64,000 nt of DNA, taken from NCBI GenBank assembly GCA_903879915.1, contig CAIRNJ010000055.1, positions 1 through 64,000 on the forward strand, read 5' to 3'. The position numbers and the translations under genes are program-made. Source of the DNA: an uncultured Elusimicrobia bacterium. Its GTDB lineage: Bacteria > Elusimicrobiota > Elusimicrobia > Elusimicrobiales > UBA9959. Below are positions 37,830 through 45,982 of this stretch, piece by piece; position 1 is the first letter of the stretch; each line of letters begins with the position of its first letter. The notes beneath the pieces are model-generated. The model saw only the letters and a list, made by a program, of their open reading frames with translations, ran no database searches and was not told where the DNA came from.

Positions 37830-38552
37830 TCAGGGTTCGCCGTGCAGCAGCAGGCGCCCGGCGCTCTTCAGCGTTTTCCAGGAAGTCACGAGCGAATCCG
37901 CCGCCGGCAGCGGACCGCGGGGCGCGTCCTCGAACTTTTCCACCACGTAAAGTCCGTTGCCTATGCCCTCCAGCAGCACCGGCCTGGCGGCGTCGCCATA
38001 GGCGTCCAGCCAGCCGTTCCACTCCGCGCGCCTGCTGCCCTCGGAATTAGCCTCGCCCAGCACGATGAAACCGCCCGGCGCCACCGCCGGGAAGACGTCG
38101 TAGAACGCGGCTTCGCTGGCGTAGCCGTGGTGCGGCGGCGCGTCTATCAGCGCCAGGTCGAAAGGCCCCAACGCCTCGAGCAGGCCTTCGGGCAGGGAAT
38201 AGGAAAGCAGCAGCCGCAGGCCGTAGAATTTAGGTTTGAGCGGCGCTACGCGGAATTCCACTTTGGCCTGAACGCCGGAATTCTCGAAACTTTCGCGGGC
38301 CAGCGCGGAATGGCGGGCCGAGCTGTCTATGGAAAGCAGGGAACTCTCTTCGGCAGCGACTATTTCGCGGGCTATCATCAGCGAGGAAAAGCCCGAGCCG
38401 AATTCCAGGACCTTCGCCGAAGCGGTGGCGCGGATGAACGCGGCCAGGAACCGGCACGAAGCCGGGTCCAGCGCGGCGTCGCCCGGATGCTCGAGCCGCG
38501 ACACGTTGACCTTGTCCATTTCCGCCAGCGCGGCGGCTATATAAGGGTTCAT
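37830..38552 (-). CDS. Class I SAM-dependent methyltransferase-like protein
   Basis: A 240-residue Rossmann-fold protein of the O-methyltransferase type. Motif I is KVLEFGSGFSSLMIA, followed by LLSIDSSARHSALARE (motif II acidic residue) and FDLALIDAPPHHGYASE with PGGFIVLGEAN. It should bind S-adenosylmethionine; the acceptor is unknown. There is no signal peptide. No Shine-Dalgarno site precedes the ATG, but TATACT ends seven bases upstream, so it may be read from a leaderless mRNA. It is convergent with the metallophosphoesterase gene. Confidence 0.8.
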   Translation of the reverse strand: MNPYIAAALAEMDKVNVSRLEHPGDAALDPASCRFLAAFIRATASAKVLEFGSGFSSLMIAREIVAAEESSLLSIDSSARHSALARESFENSGVQAKVEFRVAPLKPKFYGLRLLLSYSLPEGLLEALGPFDLALIDAPPHHGYASEAAFYDVFPAVAPGGFIVLGEANSEGSRRAEWNGWLDAYGDAARPVLLEGIGNGLYVVEKFEDAPRGPLPAADSLVTSWKTLKSAGRLLLHGEP

Positions 38553-38642
38553 CCTGTATAGTATAGGAATTTAAAGCGCCGGGGAGAAATCCCACGCCGT
38601 GCGGCACGGGAGCGGCCTGTACCTATCCGGTAAAAACCAGTA

Positions 38643-39029
38643 TCACGGCGCCGGCTGCTCGAGGCTGCAAAGGACCTTATGTATCCTGTCGAACATGCAC
38701 GCGCCGTCCTTGAGAATAAAATACTCGGTCTGGCAGTCCTTGTAAACGCTGCCTTCTATGGTTATGTCGCCGCTGACGATCAATATAGGCGTTTCCTTCA
38801 GATTCTCGCTTTTCCGGATATAGGACGCCACCTGCACGGCATCGCCGTCCTCCAGGTGATAATCCAGAACTATGTAGTCGGGTCGGAGCTCCTCGGCCAG
38901 CGCTATGCCCTCCGCGCAGGTAGCAGCGGTATGGGTTTTATAGTTTTTCCTGGCGAAATACCTGGACGTAAGGCTGCACAGGTCCGAATTGTCGTCGATG
39001 ATGAGCAGAGTGCGTTCCGGCATGTTCAT
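38643..39029 (-). CDS. Stand-alone response-regulator receiver protein
   Basis: A 128-residue single REC domain without output domain. Key residues are in place: acidic pair Asp12/Asp13, phospho-acceptor Asp56 (IVLDYHLEDGD), Ser86 (LIVSGD) and Lys107 (FILKDGA). It would relay a phosphoryl signal through protein contact. It starts 17 nt after the stop of the 1117-residue coiled-coil gene, on the same strand, so the two are likely co-expressed and may interact. Confidence 0.92.
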   Translation of the reverse strand: MNMPERTLLIIDDNSDLCSLTSRYFARKNYKTHTAATCAEGIALAEELRPDYIVLDYHLEDGDAVQVASYIRKSENLKETPILIVSGDITIEGSVYKDCQTEYFILKDGACMFDRIHKVLCSLEQPAP

Positions 39030-39046
39030 AGCTCCTTTTCTCCCGG

Positions 39047-42000
39047 CTATTTCCCGCCCCTGTTCTCTTTGATGGCGCGGCTTAGTTCGGCCTTCAGCTT
39101 TTCCGCTTCGGCGGCCTTCGCGGCGTAGTCCTTTTCCAGCGCCTGGCGGTAATCGTTCACGGCCTTTTCCCGGTCGGCCAGGGCCTGCTTCTGGGCCAGC
39201 AGTTCCTCGTTGAATCTATTGACCTTCTTGTCGAATTCGGCGCGCAGGCCGTCCATCTCCAGCTGCCGCTGTTCGCGCACCACCTCCCGGTAGCGCTCCT
39301 CCTGCTCGGCTATCTGGGCAAGCAGCTCGCCCGAAGCGTTCTGGCGGTACTTTATAATGTCCAGTTCCATCTGCCTTATCTTCAGGTCGGCCGTTTCCAC
39401 GTATTTATCGCGGCGGGCCAGCTCGGCCAGCAGCCGCTCTTTCTCGGCGGCGAAGCGTTCCTCCGCCAGCCCGGCGGCGATATGGCCGGCCTCTTCCCCG
39501 GCAGCGCGCAGCCTGGCCAGGTCTTCCTTGAGCGCCAGGTTCTCCGCGGCCAGGCGCAGGCTTTCCTCGAACTCGCGGCGCATCTCCGCGGCTTCGGCCC
39601 TTAAAACGCGTACGGCGTCGCCCCGCTCGGCCGCGGCCGCGGCCAGCTCGTCGTTCTTGGCCCTGGCCGCTTCCAGCGCCGCAATCAAAGGCGCCGTCCG
39701 CTCGCTCACGGCTTCGGCCACGCTCCGGTCCAGGTCCCTGGCGTGCGCGGCCTTGACCTCTTTGAGCCTGTTTATGAACCGGTCCTCGTTGGTCGAGCTC
39801 TCCTCCGCCGCGCCCTCGAGCGCCGCGCCGAGCTCCGCTATCTCTTTCTGGGCTTTGATGAAATTGCCGGACGCCTCCGCCAGCATTTTTTCCAGCCGGG
39901 CGCGCTCGGCGTGCCAGTTCTTCCGCTCGAACTCGACATCCGCCGCGGCCCCGCCGGCGGCCGCGTCCGCCCTGGCGCGCAGCTCCGCTTCAAGCCGCTC
40001 TTTCCTGGCGTTGAAATCCGCGTCCAGCGCGGCGGCCCTGGCCGCCAGCCCGGCTTCCAGCTCCGCGGCGCGCCTTTCGGCCGCGGCGCAAGCGGCGGCC
40101 CGCTCCAGCATCCAGACGCCCCTTTCCTGCTCGAAACTTTCGCGCAGCGCTTTCTCGGCCGCGCGGCCCTCGGCGGCGGCGCGCTCCAGCTGCGTCTCCT
40201 TGCGCGCTATTGTTTCTTTAAGCCCGGCCAGCCGCGCCTCGTATTCCCGGCGCACGGCCTCGGCGCGCTCCTCGCTCCCGGCGCGCGCGGCCTCGCCGGC
40301 CTCAGCCAGCGCGGCGGAAAGCTTTTCCCGCTCCCCGCGCAGCGCGCCGATCTCGGCGTTCATCCGCGCCTCGCGGCTCCCGGTCTCTTCCGCGGCCGCT
40401 TTCACCGCGGCGCGCAATTTGCCGTCGTACTCCAGGGCCAGCGCGTGCTTTTCGTCGGTGGCGGTCTTGCGCAGCCCGGCCATTTCCGCGTCCAGGCCGG
40501 CCGCTTTCTCGTAAGCCTCCTTCAGCAGCAGCTCGCGCTCGGCCAGGGCTTCGTTCACCCGGGCCTTTTCCGCCTCCATAGCCCTGAGACGGTCGCCGTA
40601 GCGCGCCACGAACTCCCGTTCCAGTTCCACTTTTCGGGTATCGAAGTCCACGCGCAGTATGGCCAGGCGTTTTTCCGCCAGCGTCTGGGTCTCGGCCGCC
40701 ACGCGCGCTATCTCGCTCTTGAGGTTCTCCCGGTCCAGCAGCGCGGCCTTGGACGCCTCGTTGACGCGCGCGGTCAGTTCGGATATTTTAGTGTTATAGG
40801 CCCTGCGCTCCGCGTCAAAAGCGGCTTCTGACCGGCGCACGTGGTCCTCGCAGGCCGCGGCCTTGGCCTCGAATTCGGAGGCAAGCCGGCCTTTCTCCTC
40901 CAGCAGGGCCGCTTCCCTGGCGCGCAGGTCGTCGGCAAGATCGTTTATTTTCTGATTATAGGCCGCTTTCTCGGATTCGAAGCCGGCCAGCTTTTCGCGG
41001 AAACCGGTCTCTCCGGCATTGATCTGCGCCATCAGCTCTTTGCGGTGCGCTTCGCTGGCGGCGGCCAGCGCGGCCTCCAGCCCGCAGATCTGTTTCCCGG
41101 CCTCCGCCAGCGCGGCCTCGCGCAGCGCCTTCGCGGCCGCCAACGCGGCTTTTTCTCCGGCCAGCGCCCGGCGCTCGGTCTCCAGGCGGAACTGGAGCTC
41201 GCGCTCGAAATTTTCGCGCCCCGCCGCCAGCTCGGCGCGCAGCTCCTCTTTTTTCCCGGCGTAGCCGCGCTCCAGCTCGGCCGCGCGTTCGCGCGCCGCC
41301 GCCTCTACGGCGGCCAGGCGGCCTCCGTACTCGGCCTCCAGCCGCGCGCGCTCCCCCTCCCAGCCCGCGCTCTTCTCCGCCAACCGGGCCATCAGTTCCC
41401 TCACGTTCTGCTCTTTGGCGGCCTTTTCCCGCTCCAGCGCCAGCAGCTGGGCGCGGAACGCGGTCTCCTTTTCGGTGATCAGCTTCAGCAGTTCGCCGTG
41501 GTGGGCTTCCTGCTGGGCGGCCAGGCCGTTCTCCAGCTCCTTGATGCGGGCCTGCGCGTCCCGGAACTGGACGTCGCGCACGCGCTGCTCGTCCAGCAGC
41601 CGCGCGCGCTCTATCTGCCAGGACCTTTCCAGCGAATTCACCTGCGCGGCGTGGTCGCAATCCATCGCGCGGAGCTTATCCTCCAGGCCAGCCTCGAGCA
41701 GGTTCTTCAGTTTGCGGTAATTATCCTCCGCCTCCCGCTTCTGCAGCAGGTACTGCGTCTCCAGCTCGCCGCGGCGCGCCTCGGTCCTGGCGTCCTTCTC
41801 GCCGGCGCCGGCCTCCAGCGCCGCTATGCGCGCGGACAGCGCGGCTTCCTTGCCGCGGAAAGCCTCCTGCAGGGCGTTAAGGCGCCCCTGGTGTTCGGTC
41901 TCCAGCTCCGCGCGCAGCGCGTCGTATTTCTTCTGCGCCTCGGCCAGCCGCCCCGCGTACTGGCTTTCCGTCTCCAGCAGGCGCGCGCTCCAGCGCTCTA

Positions 42001-42400
42001 TCACGCCGCGCTGGTTATGGTCCAGCTCGGCGAATTTCTCCTGGTATTCGTTCTCCAGGCTCAGGCGCAGGCTGTCCAGCTTGGCCTCTTTCTTCAGCAG
42101 CTGCTGTATGTTCAGCTTGCCTTCGCCCAGCAGCTGCATGGTGGTTTCCAGTTTGGTGTAAAAATTTTCTTTTTCCCCCAGCGTTCTGCCGCGGGTCTCG
42201 TAAACCTCGCGCAGCGAGGCGTCCTTAGCCTGCAGGCCGCGCGCGGTCTCCTCGGCCAGGGTGAGGCTTTTCTTGAGCTCGGCTTTTTCTTTCTCTATGG
42301 AATTGAGCCTTTCCAGCGCCCAGCGCAGCGTCATGCGGGCCGTGTCCAGGCTCGTTACGTCGTTCACCAGCTGTTCTATTTCGCCGTATTCATTCGCCAT
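39047..42400 (-). CDS. 1117-aa coiled-coil protein
   Basis: Almost the whole length is charged heptad-type sequence, rich in Ala, Glu, Arg, Lys and Leu, with repeats of the form E-x-x-x-R-x-x-L-E-A-E-L. There is no signal peptide, membrane segment, Walker motif or SMC hinge, so it is not an SMC or Rad50 ATPase. It starts MANEYGEIEQLVNDVTSLDTARMTLR, a short non-repetitive N-terminal head, and ends in a basic tail. Such cytoplasmic filaments act as scaffolds for cell shape, pole organisation or motility. A receiver protein gene follows 17 nt later. The composition produces long open frames on the other strand, which I ignore. Confidence 0.85.
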   Translation of the reverse strand: MANEYGEIEQLVNDVTSLDTARMTLRWALERLNSIEKEKAELKKSLTLAEETARGLQAKDASLREVYETRGRTLGEKENFYTKLETTMQLLGEGKLNIQQLLKKEAKLDSLRLSLENEYQEKFAELDHNQRGVIERWSARLLETESQYAGRLAEAQKKYDALRAELETEHQGRLNALQEAFRGKEAALSARIAALEAGAGEKDARTEARRGELETQYLLQKREAEDNYRKLKNLLEAGLEDKLRAMDCDHAAQVNSLERSWQIERARLLDEQRVRDVQFRDAQARIKELENGLAAQQEAHHGELLKLITEKETAFRAQLLALEREKAAKEQNVRELMARLAEKSAGWEGERARLEAEYGGRLAAVEAAARERAAELERGYAGKKEELRAELAAGRENFERELQFRLETERRALAGEKAALAAAKALREAALAEAGKQICGLEAALAAASEAHRKELMAQINAGETGFREKLAGFESEKAAYNQKINDLADDLRAREAALLEEKGRLASEFEAKAAACEDHVRRSEAAFDAERRAYNTKISELTARVNEASKAALLDRENLKSEIARVAAETQTLAEKRLAILRVDFDTRKVELEREFVARYGDRLRAMEAEKARVNEALAERELLLKEAYEKAAGLDAEMAGLRKTATDEKHALALEYDGKLRAAVKAAAEETGSREARMNAEIGALRGEREKLSAALAEAGEAARAGSEERAEAVRREYEARLAGLKETIARKETQLERAAAEGRAAEKALRESFEQERGVWMLERAAACAAAERRAAELEAGLAARAAALDADFNARKERLEAELRARADAAAGGAAADVEFERKNWHAERARLEKMLAEASGNFIKAQKEIAELGAALEGAAEESSTNEDRFINRLKEVKAAHARDLDRSVAEAVSERTAPLIAALEAARAKNDELAAAAAERGDAVRVLRAEAAEMRREFEESLRLAAENLALKEDLARLRAAGEEAGHIAAGLAEERFAAEKERLLAELARRDKYVETADLKIRQMELDIIKYRQNASGELLAQIAEQEERYREVVREQRQLEMDGLRAEFDKKVNRFNEELLAQKQALADREKAVNDYRQALEKDYAAKAAEAEKLKAELSRAIKENRGGK

Positions 42401-42581
42401 AGTTCGCCTCGTCCGCTTAAAGTATCAAGCTGCCGGCCGCCCGGAACGCCCTGGTTCTAGTGTAATACAGACGCCGTAAAGGGAATGTTAAATGATTGTT
42501 GACAGATTATTGCGCCGCCGCGGGACGCGGGGCGTTAAAAAATACTTTTTATGGACGGAAGTATTTTATAAGATTGATAGG

Positions 42582-42995
42582 ATGCTTAAGAGACTGCTGT
42601 GGATACTGCTGCTGGCGGCCGCGGGGCTGGCCTTCTCGCGCTTCGGCTACCCGGCCTATCTGCGCTATTTTTTCAAGGTCGGCGGCACCATAACCACGAG
42701 CGCCGAAACCGAAAGGGCGCTGCCGGCCAACAGCATGCTTTTCATCATCGTGAAGAACGACGGCCGCGTGCCGGTAGCCGTTAAAAAGATAATCAACCCG
42801 GTCTTCCCGCTCGATTTCGTAATAACCCGTTCCAACCTGATACTGCCCGACCTTGTGACCCGGCAGGTTTACCTGGAAGCGCACGTGAACACGCACGGGC
42901 TGCTGGGCGTTTTCCGCGAGGGCGACCTTAAAGGCGAAAGCAAGGACGCGGTCACGGCGTTCCGCAAAGACGTGGCTTTACGGCTCGAGCCTTAA
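42582..42995 (+). CDS. Membrane-anchored CcmI/CycH C-terminal-domain-like protein (137 aa)
   Basis: One N-terminal transmembrane segment (KRLLWILLLAAAGLAFSRFG) is followed by a ~90-residue domain with the pattern of the C-terminal domain of the cytochrome c biogenesis factor CcmI/CycH: GGTITTSAETERALP, SMLFIIVKNDGRVPVAVKKI, FPLDFVITRSNLILP and REGDLKGES, as in the family's GxLxxxPxxxLAVxRLPxxxLPLxFxLDDS...GDLxG arrangement. In CcmI this domain presents apocytochrome to heme lyase. Here the TPR part is missing. I choose ATG 42582 over an earlier start because it begins at the membrane segment. TATAAG lies 10 nt upstream. The homology is by eye, moderate confidence. Confidence 0.6.
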   Translation: MLKRLLWILLLAAAGLAFSRFGYPAYLRYFFKVGGTITTSAETERALPANSMLFIIVKNDGRVPVAVKKIINPVFPLDFVITRSNLILPDLVTRQVYLEAHVNTHGLLGVFREGDLKGESKDAVTAFRKDVALRLEP

Positions 42996-43009
42996 CAATA
43001 TATTCCGCG

Positions 43010-43028
43010 CCGGCCGCGGCGCGGCCGG
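43010..43028. terminator. GC-rich hairpin between convergent genes
   Basis: CCGGCCG / CGGCCGG with a five-base loop sits between the stops at 42995 (+) and 43030 (-). There is no T-tract on either side, so termination is possible but unproven. Confidence 0.4.
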
Positions 43029-43029
43029 T

Positions 43030-43200
43030 TCAGTCGACCTTCACCTGTCCTCTGCCGTTCGAGAACATGAACAGCCACACCAGTTTGTCCGTGGATTTCA
43101 CCAGGTTGTCCCAGTTCTTTTCCAGTTTAGGCCGTCTTTCGTTAAGGCGTTCCCCCCGCTTCTCGGCCTCGTACTTCTTGGTTATCTCTTCCCAGTTCAT
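43030..43200 (-). CDS. Small charged protein (56 aa)
   Basis: A short, strongly charged, probably helical protein (NWEEITKKYEAEKRGERLNERR, then a W/F-rich end, KLVWLFMFSNG). I choose ATG 43200 because GGAGG lies eight bases upstream; an in-frame ATG at 43224 has a weaker site. A promoter with good -35 and -10 hexamers is 130 nt upstream (43332-43359). No family recognised and no signal peptide. The strong ribosome site and promoter are the main evidence that it is real. Confidence 0.6.
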   Translation of the reverse strand: MNWEEITKKYEAEKRGERLNERRPKLEKNWDNLVKSTDKLVWLFMFSNGRGQVKVD

Positions 43201-43331
43201 ACCCCCCACCTCCGCAGCTTTCATGCAGCCCCCCGGCTGTATCCGGCTGATTAACGTAAGAACGGGCCCTTTGGGGGCCTGGAAGGAAAGCGCATATAAT
43301 GCCGGATATAATACCCCTCCCCCCTGTTTGT

Positions 43332-43359
43332 ATTATACAACAACCCTGCCCGCGCTCAA
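43332..43359 (-). promoter_or_regulatory. Sigma-70-type promoter of the 56-aa gene
   Basis: On the minus strand TTGAGC and a perfect TATAAT are separated by 16 bases. The position is 131 nt upstream of the start at 43200, leaving a long 5' leader. The TATAAT is part of the palindrome TTTGTATTATACAA. Confidence 0.65.
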
Positions 43360-43395
43360 GGGCCGGCCTGCCCGCTCCCAAAGGGGCCGAAAGAC

Positions 43396-43620
43396 CTACT
43401 TCAGTTTGGTCAGCCCCATATACACGAGCACGCCGCCCAGCAGCACCAGCAGGAACCCCCAGTTCTTGCGGTGCAGCGCCAGGTAAGAATCGTTGAGGAA
43501 AGTTTCGCGTATCAGGCGGTTGATGCGCTCGATAACTTCCGGCTTATAAATATAGCCCAGGCCCAGCAGTACGAACAGCAGGCCGAAAAAAAGCTTAAGG
43601 TACGGACTTATCTCCATCAT
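43396..43620 (-). CDS. Small membrane protein (74 aa)
   Basis: Two hydrophobic helices, about 8-25 (YLKLFFGLLFVLLGLGYIY) and 53-70 (GFLLVLLGGVLVYMGL), are separated by a charged loop (KPEVIERINRLIRETFLND). It overlaps the 3' end of pth by 26 bp and is last in the glmU-prs-rplY-pth run. Family not recognised. The overlap and helix pattern support it as a real small inner-membrane protein. Confidence 0.65.
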   Translation of the reverse strand: MMEISPYLKLFFGLLFVLLGLGYIYKPEVIERINRLIRETFLNDSYLALHRKNWGFLLVLLGGVLVYMGLTKLK

Positions 43621-44191
43621 AGTTATAGCGGTTCATCGCGTTTTCAAGCCCCGTTGCGAACACGGCGCTCAAAGCGTCAAAAGCCCTGTCTAGAAAACCG
43701 GGCAGCCGCTCCTCCTCTTCTTTTGAGAATCTGGACAGCACGAAATTCTTCCCCGGGATATTCTCCGGGCGGGGCCCGATGCCCAGCCTCAGGCGCGGCA
43801 CGCCCGCCCCCAGCGCGGAGATCACCGACGCCATGCCGTTGTGCGAACCGGCCGAACCGTCCTTGCGCAGGCGGAGCCGCCCGAAAGGCAGCGCCAGGTC
43901 GTCGTACCCCGCCAGCACCTGCGCCGGCGGTATCTTGTAAAAAGCCGCGAAAGACTGCGCCGCCTCCCCCGAAAGGTTCATGTAGGTCTGCGGCTTCAGC
44001 AGGTAAACGCGGCGCCCGCCGGCTTCGGCTTCCACGTACAGCCCCTTGCCTTTCCAGTCCCGCCAGCGCGCGCCGGGCGCCAGGCGCTGGGCCGCCAGGT
44101 CGGCCAGCATAAAGCCGATGTTATGCCGGGTGCGCTCGTATTCGCTCCCGGGGTTGCCCAGCAGTACCGCAAGTGAAATATATTCCGCCAT
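43595..44191 (-). CDS. pth: Peptidyl-tRNA hydrolase
   Basis: I start it at ATG 44191 (198 aa, the normal size); an open frame upstream to 44602 is the reverse-frame shadow of rplY. Motifs: LLGNPGSEYERTRHNIGFMLAD with the catalytic His, KPQTYMNLSGEA, and GYDDLALPFGRLRLRKDGSAGSHNG with conserved Asp and His. It recycles peptidyl-tRNA dropped by ribosomes. It follows rplY with a large hairpin in the 77-bp spacer, and overlaps the 74-aa membrane gene. rplY-pth adjacency is widespread in bacteria. Confidence 0.96.
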   Translation of the reverse strand: MAEYISLAVLLGNPGSEYERTRHNIGFMLADLAAQRLAPGARWRDWKGKGLYVEAEAGGRRVYLLKPQTYMNLSGEAAQSFAAFYKIPPAQVLAGYDDLALPFGRLRLRKDGSAGSHNGMASVISALGAGVPRLRLGIGPRPENIPGKNFVLSRFSKEEEERLPGFLDRAFDALSAVFATGLENAMNRYNYDGDKSVP

Positions 44192-44208
44192 GATCACAGT
44201 AAAAGCAA

Positions 44209-44256
44209 GGAGCAGAAGCCGAACAGGTCCGGTAAGGACTCGCCGACTTCTGCTCC
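44209..44256 (-). promoter_or_regulatory. Hairpin between rplY and pth
   Basis: GGAGCAGAAG (44209-44218) and CTTCTGCTCC (44247-44256) form a perfect 10-bp stem; inner CCG/CGG and TCC/GGA pairs may extend it. On the minus strand it begins 13 nt after the rplY stop and is followed by TTGCTTTTACTG, a modest T-rich run, just before the pth ATG. It could attenuate or process the transcript. Confidence 0.6.
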
Positions 44257-44268
44257 GCAAGGGCCGGC

Positions 44269-45000
44269 CTATTTCTTGGGCTCGGCCTTTTTCGCTTCGG
44301 GCTTGGCTCCGGGCTTGGCGGCGGCTGCGCCTTCCTCGCCCTCTTCCTTCTTGCCCTTCGCTATAACTTCGGGTTCGGCGCCGGCTGCGGCTCCGGCGGC
44401 GGCGCCTGCGGCGGCCGCGGCTCCGGCCACGGGCTCGGCAACCTTCTCTTCCTTGGGCGCGGTCACGCTGACCACTATCTGTTCGGGAGAGTCGAGCAGT
44501 TCGTACTTGCCTGCCTTGACGTCCTTGACGCGCAGGGACTGGCCGATATGCAGCTCCGTGATATCCAGTTCTATTTCGTGCGGGATGTCGTTCGGGAGGC
44601 ACAGCACGTGCAGTTCGCGCATGGTGTGCTCCACAAGACCGGTCTGCACCTTGACGCCGTAAGACTCGCCGGTGATCTTCACGGGCACCTTCACCTTGAT
44701 CTTATCGGTGAGCGAGATGCGGTGGAAGTCGACATGCGTCCACCTTTCGGTGAGCGGATGGCGCTGCCTGTCCTTGATCACCACGGTATCCTCGCCGCCG
44801 GGATGCTTGATGGTAAGTACCCTGTTGGCTCCGCCTTTAAGCATGGCGCAGAATTCCTTCTCGTCGACGATGACGTTCACCGGCGCTTTGTCCTGCCCGT
44901 AGATGACCGCGGGGATCTTGCCGCTGGCGCGGAACGCGCTCAGTTTGCTGCGCATGCCCGCGTTTTCCCGGTTTTCCGCTGAAATTATTGTCTTTTGCAT
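44269..45000 (-). CDS. rplY: Ribosomal protein bL25, CTC form with a long acidic/Ala-Lys tail
   Basis: A 243-residue general-stress-type bL25 (CTC). The L25 5S-rRNA-binding domain (about 1-95: AENRENAGMRSKLSAFRASGKIPAVIYGQ, then RHPLTERWTHVDFHRI) is followed by the TL5 C-terminal domain (about 96-185). Beyond residue ~190 is a low-complexity tail of Ala, Lys, Glu and Gly. AGGAGG precedes the ATG. It lies between prs (28 nt upstream) and pth, a common arrangement. Confidence 0.95.
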   Translation of the reverse strand: MQKTIISAENRENAGMRSKLSAFRASGKIPAVIYGQDKAPVNVIVDEKEFCAMLKGGANRVLTIKHPGGEDTVVIKDRQRHPLTERWTHVDFHRISLTDKIKVKVPVKITGESYGVKVQTGLVEHTMRELHVLCLPNDIPHEIELDITELHIGQSLRVKDVKAGKYELLDSPEQIVVSVTAPKEEKVAEPVAGAAAAAGAAAGAAAGAEPEVIAKGKKEEGEEGAAAAKPGAKPEAKKAEPKK

Positions 45001-45028
45001 ACTGCGTTTCCTCCTGACCCCGCGTCGA

Positions 45029-45982
45029 TCACTTGAAAAGCTCGCTTATGGACTCGCCCATGTGATTGCGCTTAATGGCCTCCGCAAGGAGCGGCGCCAC
45101 GGATACTACCTTTATTTTAGCACTTTTTGAGGCGTTTACGGGAATTGTATCCGTCAGGATCATCTCTTCGATGGGAGATCTCTCTATTCTTTCGATGGCG
45201 TCCCGGGACAGAACGCCGTGGGTGCAGGCCGCTATTACTTTGGCCGCGCCGCGCTCTTTTATGGAGCTGGCCACCTGCGTCAGCGTGCCGGCCGTGTCCA
45301 CCAGGTCGTCGAAGATGAAGCAGGTCTTGCCCGTCACGTCGCCGATGATATTGTAGACCTCGGCCTCGTTGGGGCGGGGGCGGCGTTTATCGATGATGAC
45401 CAGGCCCATGTCCAGGCGCTTGGCGAAAGAACGCGCCCTTTCCACGCTGCCCACGTCCGGGGAGACCACCACCATGTTGTCGAAATTGCGTCCCCTGATA
45501 TAATCCAGCACCACCGGCCTGGCGTAGAGGTGGTCCAGCGGGATGTCGAAAAAGCCCTGTATCTGAGCGGCGTGCAGGTCCAGCGTGATCACGCGGTTGG
45601 CGCCGGCTTCGGTTATGAGGTTGGCCACGAGCTTCGCCGTGATGGCCACGCGGGGCGCGGGTTTGCGGTCGGCGCGGGCATAGCCGTAGTAGGGGATAAC
45701 GGCGGTTATGCGGCCGGCGGAAGCGCGGCGCAGCGCGTCCAGCATGATGAGGAGTTCCATCAGGTTGTCGTTCACGGGCGGGCAGGTGGGCTGCACCACG
45801 TAGCAGTCCTCGCCGCGCACGTTCTCCAGGATATGCGCGTCGATCTCGCCGTCGGCGAACTTCGACACCCGGGTCTCGGACAGCGGCACGCCCAGGATGT
45901 CGCAGATCTTTTTGGCCAGCGCCGGGTTGGCGTTGCCGCTGAATACCTTAAACGTTCCCCTTTGCCTCATCTCTGAAGTCAT
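45029..45982 (-). CDS. prs: Ribose-phosphate pyrophosphokinase (PRPP synthase)
   Basis: A 317-residue class I PRPP synthase, which makes 5-phosphoribosyl diphosphate from ribose 5-phosphate and ATP for nucleotide, His and Trp synthesis. Visible motifs: FSGNANPALAKKICDILGV, FADGEIDAHILENVRGEDCYVVQ, IPYYGYARADRKPAPR, the flexible DKRRPRPNEAEV region and the PRPP loop CFIFDDLVDTAGTL. AGAGGA lies before the ATG, which overlaps the glmU stop by 4 bp. Confidence 0.97.
   Translation of the reverse strand: MTSEMRQRGTFKVFSGNANPALAKKICDILGVPLSETRVSKFADGEIDAHILENVRGEDCYVVQPTCPPVNDNLMELLIMLDALRRASAGRITAVIPYYGYARADRKPAPRVAITAKLVANLITEAGANRVITLDLHAAQIQGFFDIPLDHLYARPVVLDYIRGRNFDNMVVVSPDVGSVERARSFAKRLDMGLVIIDKRRPRPNEAEVYNIIGDVTGKTCFIFDDLVDTAGTLTQVASSIKERGAAKVIAACTHGVLSRDAIERIERSPIEEMILTDTIPVNASKSAKIKVVSVAPLLAEAIKRNHMGESISELFK

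Noticed and set aside
39357-42479. Several long plus-strand frames of Ser/Arg- or Leu/Arg-rich composition
   Set aside because: They are shadows of the coiled-coil gene; the repeated codons of its heptads remove stops from the other frames.
44192-44602. N-terminal extension of pth into rplY
   Set aside because: The extra residues are Arg/Gly-rich and antisense-like; the Pth family starts at the MAEYISLAVLLGNPG position.
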